From: Nostoc sp. MG11
GTDB taxonomy: Bacteria; Cyanobacteriota; Cyanobacteriia; Cyanobacteriales; Nostocaceae
NCBI RefSeq assembly: GCF_014904695.1
Contig: NZ_JACXXN010000002.1
Coordinates: 1 to 64,000, forward strand
DNA: 64,000 nucleotides
Reading direction: 5' to 3'
Positions 7,709 to 16,596 of the stretch are shown one piece after another. Both the position numbers and the translations under genes were made by a program. The notes under the pieces are model-generated. The model was not told the DNA's origin, searched no databases, and saw only the letters and a program-made list of their open reading frames with translations. The stretch's first letter is position 1. Every line of letters begins with the position of its first letter.

Positions 7709-7972
7709 ATTGGTGTCAACTTAACGTGAAAGCCTAGTCTGATAAGCATTTCAAAGTTTTTCGATGTACCACCGAGACTTGAGATCCCCCCTAACCCACG
7801 CCAGTCGCTCCACTTGGGGAGACCCCATCGCATGATTGCGTCTCCCCTTGGGAGAAGACCGCGCTGGCTCCCCTTTTTAAGGGGGAATTAGAATCGAATG
7901 CCCCCTTTTGAAGGGGGTTGGGGGATCTGAAACTACTGGAAATTGAGTGTTTGAGCTTAAGTTGACACCAAT
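7709..7972. mobile_element. MITE-like element 3 (ATTGGTGTCAACTTAA termini)
   Basis: ATTGGTGTCAACTTAA at 7709-7724 is the exact reverse complement of 7957-7972. The 10-mer GACATGGTTC flanks it at 7699-7708 and 7974-7983, consistent with target-site duplication. The interior (7782-7927) shares long C-rich and G-rich blocks with elements 1 and 2 near 1 kb but has entirely different ends, plus an extra 28 bp around 7830. No transposase frame is present. Confidence 0.75.
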
Positions 7973-7983
7973 GGACATGGTTC

Positions 7984-8589
7984 GACTCCGCTCACTAGCC
8001 GCTCAGCGCATCGCTGGGGATTGGGGACTCTGACGCTCGTACTTTGCTATCGCTCTGCGACTAGTTGAAATATTCTTAATATTAAGGATATTGCTTCTAG
8101 CATAAGCTTCTTTGTTAATATGTGAATATGTACTGGTTTTCCAGTGTCCAAAAAAGTTTATATATCTTAATTATTTTTAGGGAAGTTATTGATCCCCAAG
8201 ATGGAGTTGTCCGTCTTTTAGTATCTCACAGCTTAGTGGAGTTATCTATAAGGTTTGGCAGAAGACGCCTTGTTGCGATCGCTAGCGGCCTAACTGAAAT
8301 TCTGATTTTTCTACAAAAATAATTCGCTGACTCTGTATCAAGTTTTACTTTTTTATTCTATGTCTACGGGTAATACCCAAACAAAAAGACGTCTACATCC
8401 CTTCTGGGAAAAGCATCAAGAGAATTATTCTCATCGAAGGTTTTCTAACAAAAATAATATTTATGATACATTTGATACCTAAATTTAAAGAGAATCTATA
8501 ATAAGCTACTTTCTTTGACTGCCTTTTGTGATAATGGGCTACTATTTGGTCAAGCCTAAACAAAATACTTATTTTTAAAGACTATCAAT
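7984..8589. other. Intergenic stretch, mostly repeats and AT-rich leader
   Basis: About 600 bp. The first 80 bp are GGGGATTGGGGACT-type heptamer repeats. An open frame at 8122-8322 (66 codons) lacks a ribosome binding site and resembles nothing I know, so I do not call it a gene. The remainder is an AT-rich region presumably carrying the promoter of the lipoprotein gene. Confidence 0.5.
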
Positions 8590-9222
8590 ATGAGATTTTC
8601 AGTGTACCGTAACGTTGGTGTTACAGCTTTTTGCTTGGGATTGCTTGGGCTAATGGTGGGATGCTTTGAGATGAGCGTATCTTTTGAGCCGGAAAACCCT
8701 GATGTATCTACACAAAGGTCAACAGAGACTTCACAGTTAGAGAGAACTCCCTCTGTACCTGTTTTACCTGAAAAAGCAATCTCTGCTAGCCTAGCTACTT
8801 CAGCTACAATCCCAACTAATCAAGTAGAATATAGCACTAGAGAAAATACTCATCCTGTCTTGGCTCGGAATCGATCATCTGGTAAAGTCAAAGGATTAGG
8901 GACTTTGCGGATGAGCAATCTCACCAATCAACCTGTTCGGCTGGCCCTACTGGCAAGGCAGTCAGGAGCCAAAGGCACAGTTTCTAAACAGGCTAATTAT
9001 GATGTTCCGGCACATTGGGATTTTGCTCCTAAAGAAGGTGGTGAAAAGGGGCTGATTTTATCTTTGCCTCAAGGGAACTTAAAGCTGGAAAAGGGAGATA
9101 TTTTAGTTGCCTTTGCCCAAGATGGTTCCCGTCGTTACTGGGGGCCTTATGTTGTGGGAGAAACTCCTTCACCTAAGTGGAATACCCAAAACAGGGAATG
9201 GCAACTAGTTCTGAGTCCATAG
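8590..9222 (+). CDS. Predicted lipoprotein, unknown function
   Basis: A 210-residue protein with a lipoprotein signal peptide: positive start (MRFSVYR), hydrophobic core, and lipobox LMVGC with Cys25. A Ser/Thr/Pro-rich linker (about 30-95) follows. The C-terminal domain (about 100-205) has 'GLGTLRMSNLTNQPVRLALL', 'VPAHWDFAPKEGG' and 'RYWGPYVVGE'. I do not recognise a named family; it looks like a conserved cyanobacterial lipoprotein. It probably sits in the outer or plasma membrane. It is followed in the same direction by the GT39-like gene, with 206 bp between them filled by short heptamer repeats, so an operon is unlikely. Confidence 0.75.
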   Translation: MRFSVYRNVGVTAFCLGLLGLMVGCFEMSVSFEPENPDVSTQRSTETSQLERTPSVPVLPEKAISASLATSATIPTNQVEYSTRENTHPVLARNRSSGKVKGLGTLRMSNLTNQPVRLALLARQSGAKGTVSKQANYDVPAHWDFAPKEGGEKGLILSLPQGNLKLEKGDILVAFAQDGSRRYWGPYVVGETPSPKWNTQNREWQLVLSP

Positions 9223-9428
9223 GTTGTAGTTCATAGTCAAAAACCAATGAAAAACTCAAAAATAAAGAAGAACAAAACATCAATAACCAACGACTATTAA
9301 ACCAGTGAACAGTTACTAAGATTTCAAGCAGAAATTTGGCCCCTAACTCAAACGAGCCATTTATATTAGTGGGGGACTCAGCAGAATGATATCTGATAAC
9401 TGGTAACTGATTGTTGACTATTGATTGA

Positions 9429-11345
9429 TTGAGGCTGAAATTGAGTGTTAAAAGCGCTGTTGAGCAGTGGTTCAACAATCTAGAAAAGCGTCCAGCCCTT
9501 GCTGTGACTGTTTCGATTTTGTGGTTGAGTTTAATTGGTTGGGTAGCTTTTGGGTGGAATTTAGGCAGCATTGGCTTGATTGATGAAACAGAGCCACTGT
9601 TTGCCGAAGCTTCGCGTCAGATGTTTGTTACAGGTGATTGGGTTACGCCATTTTTTAATGGCGAGACTCGTTTTGATAAACCTGTTTTAATTTATTGGTG
9701 TCAAGCGATCGCTTATGCAATCATTGGGGTAAATGAGTGGGCAGTGCGTCTACCCTCTGCGATCGCCGCGATGACCGTAATTAGTTTGGCTTTTTACACT
9801 GTCCAGTGGTGTTTAGCAAAACAAGACAAATTAGAAAAAGTTTCACGTCCTGCTCGCCGCTACTTAACAGCGTTTATGGTAGCAGCTATCATGGCACTCA
9901 ATCCCGAAATGATTATTTGGGGGAGAACTGGTGTCTCAGATATGCTACTCACCGGATGCATGGCATCAGCTTTGTTATGCTTCTTTTTGGGGTACGCAAG
10001 CAAGGGAGAGACTGGGCATTGGGGACTGGCGATTGGGAAACTGGGGACTGGGGAGGAATTTTCTCGATCCCCATTCCCAAATAAGTGGTACTTAGCTTGT
10101 TATGTGCTAATTGCGGCTGCAATTCTAGCTAAAGGCCCAGTGGGAATTGTTTTACCAGGGTTAATTATTGCCGCGTTTTTGCTCTATTTAGGAAAGCTGC
10201 GGGAGGTGCTGCAAGAAATGCGCCCTCTGATGGGTATCTTGATTATTTTTGGTTTATCAGCGCCCTGGTATGCGTTAGTGACTTGGCGCAATGGCTGGGG
10301 TTATATTAACTCCTTTTTTGGTTATCATAATCTGGAACGCTTTACGGGCGTTGTCAATCACCACTCAGCTCCCTGGTATTTTTACTTTTTAGTGGTGCTG
10401 TTAGGTTTTGCACCATATTCAGTGTATTTGCCGATCGCAATAGTTAGGCTAAAATTTTGGCAGCGATCGCACTGGCGTTTCCAGGAACGCTCTGAGCAAT
10501 TAGGTTTATTTGCGTGGTTCTGGTTTGCTGGCATCTTTGGCTTTTTTAGCATTGCTGTCACCAAACTTCCTAGCTACGTGTTGCCTTTAATGCCAGCAGC
10601 AGCTATCCTTGTGGCGCTGTTGTGGAGCGACTTTTTTCCAGTTCTGAAGACAAAGCAAACTCTACTTTCCCCTCCCACTCCTTCCCTCTCCCACTCCTCC
10701 TTTTTCCGGGTAAGTGGTTGGGTGAATGTAATATTTTTATCATTTCTGGCAACAGGAATGTTTAATTTAAGCCACTTATTAGGTAGAGATCCGGCTGTAC
10801 CAAACTTCCGTATACTAATTCAACAGTCAGGTTTACCAGTAACAGGGGGTGTAATTTGGCTTGTTTGTGCTGTTTTGGTTGCAGGTTTACTACTAAATCG
10901 CCGCTGGAATTATATCATCAGTATTAACACGCTGGGATTTATGGCGTTTTTAATTGTTGTCTTGACGCCTGCTTTGTTCTTCATGGATCGGGAACGTCAA
11001 TTACCTTTGAGGGAATTATCTGTGATGGCACTGCAAGCCAAACAACCAGATGAAGAATTAGTGATGATGGGCTTTAAAAAACCTAGTGTGGCATTCTATA
11101 GTCAAACCCAGGTAAATTATTTAAGATTTCCTCAAGAAGTTGTCCAGCATATTCAAAACGAGGCAGCTAAAACACCACAGCCACCTTCGTTACTGCTTCT
11201 GGCTGAACAGAAAAAGTTTCTCAAAATGGACTTACAGCCAGATGATTACAAAAATTTAGCTACCAAGGGTGCTTACAACTTAATTCGAGTTCCTTTTAAG
11301 AAAAGGAAAAATGAAAAAATGGATATATCATTTAATGTTCATTAA
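9429..11345 (+). CDS. GT39/ArnT-like polyprenyl-linked glycosyltransferase
   Basis: An integral membrane transferase of about 638 residues that would transfer a sugar from a polyprenyl-phosphate donor to lipid or protein at the outer face of the plasma membrane. The hallmark first-loop motif is 'IDETEPLFAEASRQM' (acidic pair at about 52-55), followed by 'WVTPFFNGETRFDKPVLIYW'. Many hydrophobic helices and a soluble C-terminus follow. There is no ATG near the 5' end; TTG at 9429 or TTG at 9441 must be used, so the start is uncertain. Residues about 191-217 (GETGHWGLAIGKLGTGEEF) are encoded by a GGGGACTGGGGA-type intergenic repeat inserted in frame, and residues about 416-430 (SPPTPSLSHSS) are also low-complexity. 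Both fall in loops. Confidence 0.85.
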   Translation: MRLKLSVKSAVEQWFNNLEKRPALAVTVSILWLSLIGWVAFGWNLGSIGLIDETEPLFAEASRQMFVTGDWVTPFFNGETRFDKPVLIYWCQAIAYAIIGVNEWAVRLPSAIAAMTVISLAFYTVQWCLAKQDKLEKVSRPARRYLTAFMVAAIMALNPEMIIWGRTGVSDMLLTGCMASALLCFFLGYASKGETGHWGLAIGKLGTGEEFSRSPFPNKWYLACYVLIAAAILAKGPVGIVLPGLIIAAFLLYLGKLREVLQEMRPLMGILIIFGLSAPWYALVTWRNGWGYINSFFGYHNLERFTGVVNHHSAPWYFYFLVVLLGFAPYSVYLPIAIVRLKFWQRSHWRFQERSEQLGLFAWFWFAGIFGFFSIAVTKLPSYVLPLMPAAAILVALLWSDFFPVLKTKQTLLSPPTPSLSHSSFFRVSGWVNVIFLSFLATGMFNLSHLLGRDPAVPNFRILIQQSGLPVTGGVIWLVCAVLVAGLLLNRRWNYIISINTLGFMAFLIVVLTPALFFMDRERQLPLRELSVMALQAKQPDEELVMMGFKKPSVAFYSQTQVNYLRFPQEVVQHIQNEAAKTPQPPSLLLLAEQKKFLKMDLQPDDYKNLATKGAYNLIRVPFKKRKNEKMDISFNVH

Positions 11346-11415
11346 ATTGTGATTTTGTCATTTGTCCTTTGTAAAAAACCAATAACTAATGACTAGTGAC
11401 TAATGACCAATGACA

Positions 11416-14400
11416 TCATTCACATTTATTATGTTGACCATTGGCAGCTAAAGCTTGATTGATCTGGTTTAATAAGTCTTCCATTGATATTGAACGCGGT
11501 AGGATTTGAGTTGCGATCGCGCTCACAACAGTTTCTAGAGATTCCAATCCATTTTTCCTCTGCTTTTGCCCTTGCTCGTGAGCTTGAGACTGAGAAATTA
11601 CCTCGGTACAAGTTAATCGCTGGTTGAGTACCAAAATTGGTGGTAACTTGAAAGGTAAATCTTTCAAAGCTCTCAGAGCTTTTAGTATCTCTTTATGAAT
11701 GGCAGATTCTCCTAGACAAATCAGTAATAAGTCAACGCTTTGGTGACGAATTTGTTGTAGCACTTCTGCCCAACAGTGAGCCATCGCTGCTTTAAAGCCT
11801 GCTGTTTGTAAATACTGAATTAAGGCTTGGAACCATTCAGATCCGCGTTCAGCAGTTTCACTACTGATTGAACAATTTTTTTCTGCTCGATAACCTTTTA
11901 CCTGCTTGCGTCTTCCCTGCGGTAAATCACGCAGCACTGTCAAATCCACCACTAATATATTGGGAGGGCAGCAGATACCAGAGGCAATTTGCAGTACTGA
12001 CAATAAAGCATCTGTTTTCCCGCCGCGATTGTTGTTGCCAATTGGTGTTAAACAGGGAAACACAGATAACCCTGGTATCTGAGAGGCCGCCAAGGTGGTT
12101 GCGACATCACAAGTAACCAGCGGTAGAGCAGCCAAACGTGAGTGTCCAATCAGTTTTTGTAGGTAAGTTTGGGCGACAGAACCTTCTACATCTAGTAAAA
12201 CTACATCGAACTGCCAAACTCGCGCTAAGAGTTCTGCCTGATCTAAGTCATCTACTTCAATCACCCGGTGTTCTCGAAGTGACGAGTGAGGATTTACCGA
12301 TTCCAACTCAGGATTCACCAACCTGAGAATTCGTAGTGGAGTGTTAGTCGGGCTGATTTTACGACTATCTGACCCTAGCTGAGGAACTTCTGGTGTGGCA
12401 CATAATTTTTCTAGGATCGGTGCTAAGACCTGATGCTCGACTGGCAAGCTTAAAAAACCATCGGCTCGATTAGCAAATGCTTGCTCCTTTTCGGCTCCCG
12501 TCGCTGTGACAATTACAGAGATATGACGGGTTGCAGTATCAGATTTTAATAGGGTCAGTACATCCCAACCTGACAACAAGGGTAGCAAGGGGTTCAAAAA
12601 TATCGCTATTGGTTGCAAGCGCCTAGCTTTTTCTACTGCCTCTGTTCCCGATCGCGCAATGACTACTCGATAACCTAAACCTTTGAGTTGTTCGGTCAAA
12701 TCCTCGATATATCGGGCTACTGCTTCGACTACCAAGACCAAACGTTGCGAAGATGTGGGGTGATGGTGTGAGGGCGCACTCAAAAGCTGACGAGCTGTTG
12801 TTGTGATTCCTCTGGGCTGTATCTCCCCGTTTTCACTGGTTCCCACCTCTGGCTCAGAAAAGCTTGTTTTCGGAGGGCTGGGCGGTAAAAGTAGTGTGAA
12901 TTGGCTGCCTTTACCTTCACGAGATAAGAAACTGACATCACCTCCATGAAGGCGAGCCAGTGCCCTGGTTAATACTAGCCCCAGACCTGTGCCTTCAAAC
13001 TGGCGGGTGAGAGGATTTTCTAATTGTTGGAATTTTTGGAATATTAAATGTTGTTGGTGTTCGGGAATGCCAATGCCTGTATCCCAGATTGTAAAGGCAA
13101 TCCATCCTTCCCACCGACTTACCCGCAGCCCAATTTCGCCAGATATTTCAGTGAACTTAAAGGCGTTGGAAAGTAAATGTACTAGCATCTGACGTAAGCG
13201 CAATTCATCTGCCACGATCTGGTCTAAGCCTAGTTCAATGGAGAGAGTAAATTGAGGAGTCGATGAACGGGCTTCAGATTGGGCGGCTGATGATTTGGTA
13301 GTTTGAGTGTGGATAGCTGTTGCTTCCGATAGGGCGCGATCGCACACAGCCCGAATTTTGACTGGGGTTAATGTCAAATCCATCTGTCCCGTTTCCATGC
13401 GGGTCAGATCCAAAATGTCATTGACTACACTCATCAAATGGCGTCCACTTTGATGAATTAATCCGGCATAACGGGCTTGACGCTCGTTGAGTTCTCCCAA
13501 TTGCTGATCTACAAGCAACCGTGATAACCCCAAAACGGCAGTCAACGGAGTCTTCAGTTCATGACTAATACAAGCTAAAAACTCATCTTTTAACCGATTC
13601 AATTGAATTAAATCGGCATTTTTAGCAGCCAGTTCTTTGCAAAGCTGCTGCTGTTCAGTCACATCAGTAGCTAACACTAACCATAAGTCAGTGTTGTGAG
13701 CGTAGCGGGGCGCAGTCCGTGCTGAAGAACCAGCCGCGTGGGCGGATCTCTCGATTTGAGAAGCCACTGCGTTGCTCAGAAAAACTTCTGACTCAGCATT
13801 TATGACTTTCAGATCAGGACTATCTAACGGGATTTTGGCAAACTGCCAGATTCGCTCCTGACCGTTTTGAACTTCGACAACGCAGGTGCAAGTACCTACC
13901 TGACTATCCAAGAAGCACCGACTAAATGGAGTCTCTATAACTGCTTGTTGTTCCTGGTTGTAAGACTGTGAGATTGGCAAGCCTGGTTGAGGTATTGCTT
14001 CACCCTGTAACGATAAGGGATGTTCTTCTAGATGATTTATGCTCGGCGTCGGTTGTCCCTCATCACCAAGCTCATCTCCTCTACCATTGGAATGAACCTT
14101 GACTGCTTTTTGAGTGGCGTATTCTGTTTTTTTGACTTTGGCGGGGGCAAGTATTGCCTCAACCTGTTGCTTAACTCCTTCTGGATCTTTTAAAACTCCT
14201 AATTGCTGCCACCAAGCTGGATTTTGCGCCACTACCTCGCCTGTACCCGTTTGCAACATCAAAGGCCAAGGCAGTCTTTCCAATAGCTGTACTAATGACT
14301 TGTGTTCATTTTGCACCCGCACCCGCGAGTGAGTTGTCACAGGCGCATCATACTCTTGGGGTGTCTCTTGAGGCGACATTTGGGCGGTTGAGCCGAGTGG

Positions 14401-14943
14401 AAATGAGCCTGTGGCTCTCTGCTTCGCCAACAATTGCAACAAGCGTAAGTTATCTACCAGCCCCAAAAACTTGCCATCGGAGTCAATTAGCGCCCAATCT
14501 AAATTCTGGTGTTTTTGGGCTTGTTGGTAACGCAACCACCAACTTAATTGCTCTACATGCTTGGAAGCTGGTATTGTCTGTATTGGGTCAATTAGAGCTT
14601 GACCTAGGGTGGAGAGTGACTGCTGTAAATTTAAAAATGTATCACCATCATCTGCTAATAATTTTTGTATTAAACGGGCAGAATACAGCAAACCTATGGG
14701 GCTTTGCTGTTGATTCACTACCACCAAGCGATCGCACTGCTCTTTCTCAAAAATCTCCAGCACCACTGCCAGAGTACTTGTTTCTAAGCAGCTGGGTACG
14801 GTTGCTAGAAAGTCATAAAGCGGGTACTGTAGCATTGACATAGGGATTTGGGGGTCATTCTTCCTGTGGAAACCTCCGGCATGATCATCTGGCAACTGCT
14901 GATGCTCTTTGAGCCTGAAGTAATATTCTCCAAGAAGACTCAC
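11416..14943 (-). CDS. CBS-domain hybrid histidine kinase with degenerate receivers
   Basis: 1175 residues from GTG 14943; ATG 14841 (MSMLQYPLYDF) is an alternative that starts directly at the first domain. Order: CBS pair (about 36-170); PAS-like segment (about 215-430); HisKA with the phospho-acceptor His461 (CISHELKTPL); HATPase with N593, DTGIGIP (621-627) and GTGLGL (651-656); then receiver-like domains at about 734-848, 868-985 and 995-1100. The first receiver has no acidic pair (VVEAVARY) and Asn784 in place of Asp. The second keeps LLDVEG. The third has VVDLTV and LLLICLG. So most receivers look like pseudo-receivers. Residues about 399-417 (RSAHAAGSSARTAPRYAHN) come from a repeat also found at 702-715. 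The gene is divergent from kaiABC. Input ligand (possibly an adenine nucleotide via CBS) and partner are unknown. Confidence 0.88.
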   Translation of the reverse strand: MSLLGEYYFRLKEHQQLPDDHAGGFHRKNDPQIPMSMLQYPLYDFLATVPSCLETSTLAVVLEIFEKEQCDRLVVVNQQQSPIGLLYSARLIQKLLADDGDTFLNLQQSLSTLGQALIDPIQTIPASKHVEQLSWWLRYQQAQKHQNLDWALIDSDGKFLGLVDNLRLLQLLAKQRATGSFPLGSTAQMSPQETPQEYDAPVTTHSRVRVQNEHKSLVQLLERLPWPLMLQTGTGEVVAQNPAWWQQLGVLKDPEGVKQQVEAILAPAKVKKTEYATQKAVKVHSNGRGDELGDEGQPTPSINHLEEHPLSLQGEAIPQPGLPISQSYNQEQQAVIETPFSRCFLDSQVGTCTCVVEVQNGQERIWQFAKIPLDSPDLKVINAESEVFLSNAVASQIERSAHAAGSSARTAPRYAHNTDLWLVLATDVTEQQQLCKELAAKNADLIQLNRLKDEFLACISHELKTPLTAVLGLSRLLVDQQLGELNERQARYAGLIHQSGRHLMSVVNDILDLTRMETGQMDLTLTPVKIRAVCDRALSEATAIHTQTTKSSAAQSEARSSTPQFTLSIELGLDQIVADELRLRQMLVHLLSNAFKFTEISGEIGLRVSRWEGWIAFTIWDTGIGIPEHQQHLIFQKFQQLENPLTRQFEGTGLGLVLTRALARLHGGDVSFLSREGKGSQFTLLLPPSPPKTSFSEPEVGTSENGEIQPRGITTTARQLLSAPSHHHPTSSQRLVLVVEAVARYIEDLTEQLKGLGYRVVIARSGTEAVEKARRLQPIAIFLNPLLPLLSGWDVLTLLKSDTATRHISVIVTATGAEKEQAFANRADGFLSLPVEHQVLAPILEKLCATPEVPQLGSDSRKISPTNTPLRILRLVNPELESVNPHSSLREHRVIEVDDLDQAELLARVWQFDVVLLDVEGSVAQTYLQKLIGHSRLAALPLVTCDVATTLAASQIPGLSVFPCLTPIGNNNRGGKTDALLSVLQIASGICCPPNILVVDLTVLRDLPQGRRKQVKGYRAEKNCSISSETAERGSEWFQALIQYLQTAGFKAAMAHCWAEVLQQIRHQSVDLLLICLGESAIHKEILKALRALKDLPFKLPPILVLNQRLTCTEVISQSQAHEQGQKQRKNGLESLETVVSAIATQILPRSISMEDLLNQINQALAANGQHNKCE

Positions 14944-15508
14944 ATAAGCGATTCTGGTTACACCAACGCCACTAAAATCATCTAATGGGCTTTGCCCTCA
15001 AAGACACTTGACTGGTCTAAATTTTCCAAGCGGTGGCGTTTATATTTGCCGCTCTCAAATTTTTCAGTGACTAGCCTGATTTTGTATCCTACTGGTATTG
15101 AAACTCCTCATCGATAGCAACGGTTAAAACAATTATGGCTCCAAAGATTCGCTTTAGAACCTTGAGGAATTATAATGATTTAGAATGCGACAATCCTTTA
15201 AGTTCGTTTAAGTATCTTATCAAGGAGTGAAATCTAGAAATCTGTATGTAGATAGATATGCATATGCGAATCATAATTTAGATACTGCACCTTCTGTGGC
15301 AAACGCCTCATCAACGACCTACTAAGTCTTACTACTTAGTCGCTGCATCAGGTTGTTAAGTAACCAGCACTTTGTCTTAACACAAAGTATTTGCCTGAGA
15401 TGGAACTCACAGGTTTACTCCACATTCAATTTTAAACTGCAAGCTTTTGCCATACCTATCAGCTAACCACTCTTGGTCAAGGCGATCAAGGAGATATGTA
15501 AATAATAA
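14944..15508. other. Intergenic region between the histidine kinase and kaiA
   Basis: A 565-bp divergent promoter region. It has a short hairpin ACTTTGT/ACAAAGT at about 15370-15388 and AT-rich stretches, but no open frame that continues KaiA upstream and no repeat element. I could not identify defined promoter boxes. Confidence 0.5.
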
Positions 15509-16090
15509 ATGTTACTACCCATATTGATTCTGCAACCTCATGTTAAAAAATGTTTAAATAATTCCTCTTCTCTGTCCAAACAGCAAGGTTTGAGCGAGTT
15601 GATGTGGAAATTTTTCTATATAATCATTGGACGATTGGGCTACCAGCCTGTAGCTGCAACTATCCCTATTAAAACTCACTATTTACCTGGGTGGGTGCAA
15701 CCAAACTTGCATGAACAATCCATAGACACAAATTGCTATGTATTTACGTGTCACAAGCAAATAAATCAGCAGATATTTCAGCAGATGACTCCAACTGATC
15801 AACAAGTACTGTTGGAGCAGCTTAAATCAGATTACAGCCAAATACTCATATACTATTTTACCGCAGAAAAAAATCTTAAAGAAAAAATTGATAAATTTAT
15901 CAATGCTGTATTTTATGCTAATATCCCTGTGCCTCAAATCATCAAAATTCACATGGAACTAATTGAAGAATTTTCTATACAGCTAAAATTAGAAGGAAGG
16001 AGTGATGAAACATTACTTGATTACCGCTTGACATTGATAGATATCTTGGCTCACTTGTGCGAAGTTTATAGAAGTTCAGCTTCTAAATAG
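15509..16090 (+). CDS. kaiA: Circadian clock protein KaiA, short form lacking the receiver
   Basis: KaiA stimulates KaiC autophosphorylation by holding its C-terminal A-loop. The last about 100 residues match the KaiA C-terminal dimer domain: 'MTPTDQQVLLEQLKSDYSQI', 'IPVPQIIKIHMELIEEF' and 'EGRSDETLLDYRLTLIDIL'. The usual N-terminal pseudo-receiver of about 130-180 residues is absent. From ATG 15509 the product is 193 residues; an internal ATG at 15785 would give 101 residues, close to the 102-residue KaiA I recall from Anabaena. The stretch RLGYQPVAA (about 42-50) resembles the linker of full-length KaiA, which argues for the longer form. First gene of kaiABC; kaiB follows after 112 bp. Confidence 0.92.
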   Translation: MLLPILILQPHVKKCLNNSSSLSKQQGLSELMWKFFYIIIGRLGYQPVAATIPIKTHYLPGWVQPNLHEQSIDTNCYVFTCHKQINQQIFQQMTPTDQQVLLEQLKSDYSQILIYYFTAEKNLKEKIDKFINAVFYANIPVPQIIKIHMELIEEFSIQLKLEGRSDETLLDYRLTLIDILAHLCEVYRSSASK

Positions 16091-16202
16091 ATTCAATTTA
16101 TTTATTTTATGTTTAACTTAGCACAGGCTGCTACTATAACTTTCGTCACACTCCCCAAGCACATCTTAATATTTATATTCTCAAGCCTAGCCTGTAAACA
16201 AT

Positions 16203-16511
16203 ATGGATAAAGCTAGAAAAACTTATGTTCTCAAGCTTTATGTAGCAGGGAACACTCCTAATTCAGTACGGGCCTTAAAAACACTCAAAAATATTTTAGA
16301 GCAGGAGTTTCAAGGTGTTTATGCTTTGAAAGTAATCGATGTACTAAAAAGTCCACAGTTGGCAGAAGAAGACAAAATATTAGCCACGCCAACGTTATCA
16401 AAAATTTTGCCCCCGCCCGTTCGCAAGATTATTGGAGATCTTTCAGACAGAGAAAGAGTGTTAATTGGATTAGATTTACTTTATGAAGAACTGAGTGAAG
16501 AAAACTTTTAA
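16203..16511 (+). CDS. kaiB: Circadian clock protein KaiB
   Basis: A fold-switching thioredoxin-like protein that binds phosphorylated KaiC, sequesters KaiA and so closes the clock feedback loop. Its 102 residues are the standard KaiB length. Signatures are [20 protein letters not shown], '[20 protein letters not shown]' and '[20 protein letters not shown]', ending in the acidic tail [11 protein letters not shown] 16203 is the only suitable start. It is the middle gene of the operon, 112 bp after kaiA and 85 bp before kaiC. Confidence 0.98.
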   Translation: MDKARKTYVLKLYVAGNTPNSVRALKTLKNILEQEFQGVYALKVIDVLKSPQLAEEDKILATPTLSKILPPPVRKIIGDLSDRERVLIGLDLLYEELSEENF

Positions 16512-16596
16512 GAGTGAAATATCTAATCATAAAAAAATTGATTACAAACTTTAGTAATAGAATAACTGGGTTTAATACCTAATTTGTTACCAAGCA

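Noticed and set aside
8122-8322. 66-codon frame between MITE 3 and the lipoprotein gene
   Set aside because: No ribosome binding site, no recognised motif, AT-rich surroundings.
14295-14843. 182-codon frame antisense to the CBS region of the histidine kinase
   Set aside because: The opposite strand has clear domain content; this is a frame shadow.
14944-15508. Search for a lost KaiA receiver domain upstream of kaiA
   Set aside because: No frame in this interval reads like a receiver, so it is not a frameshifted full-length kaiA.
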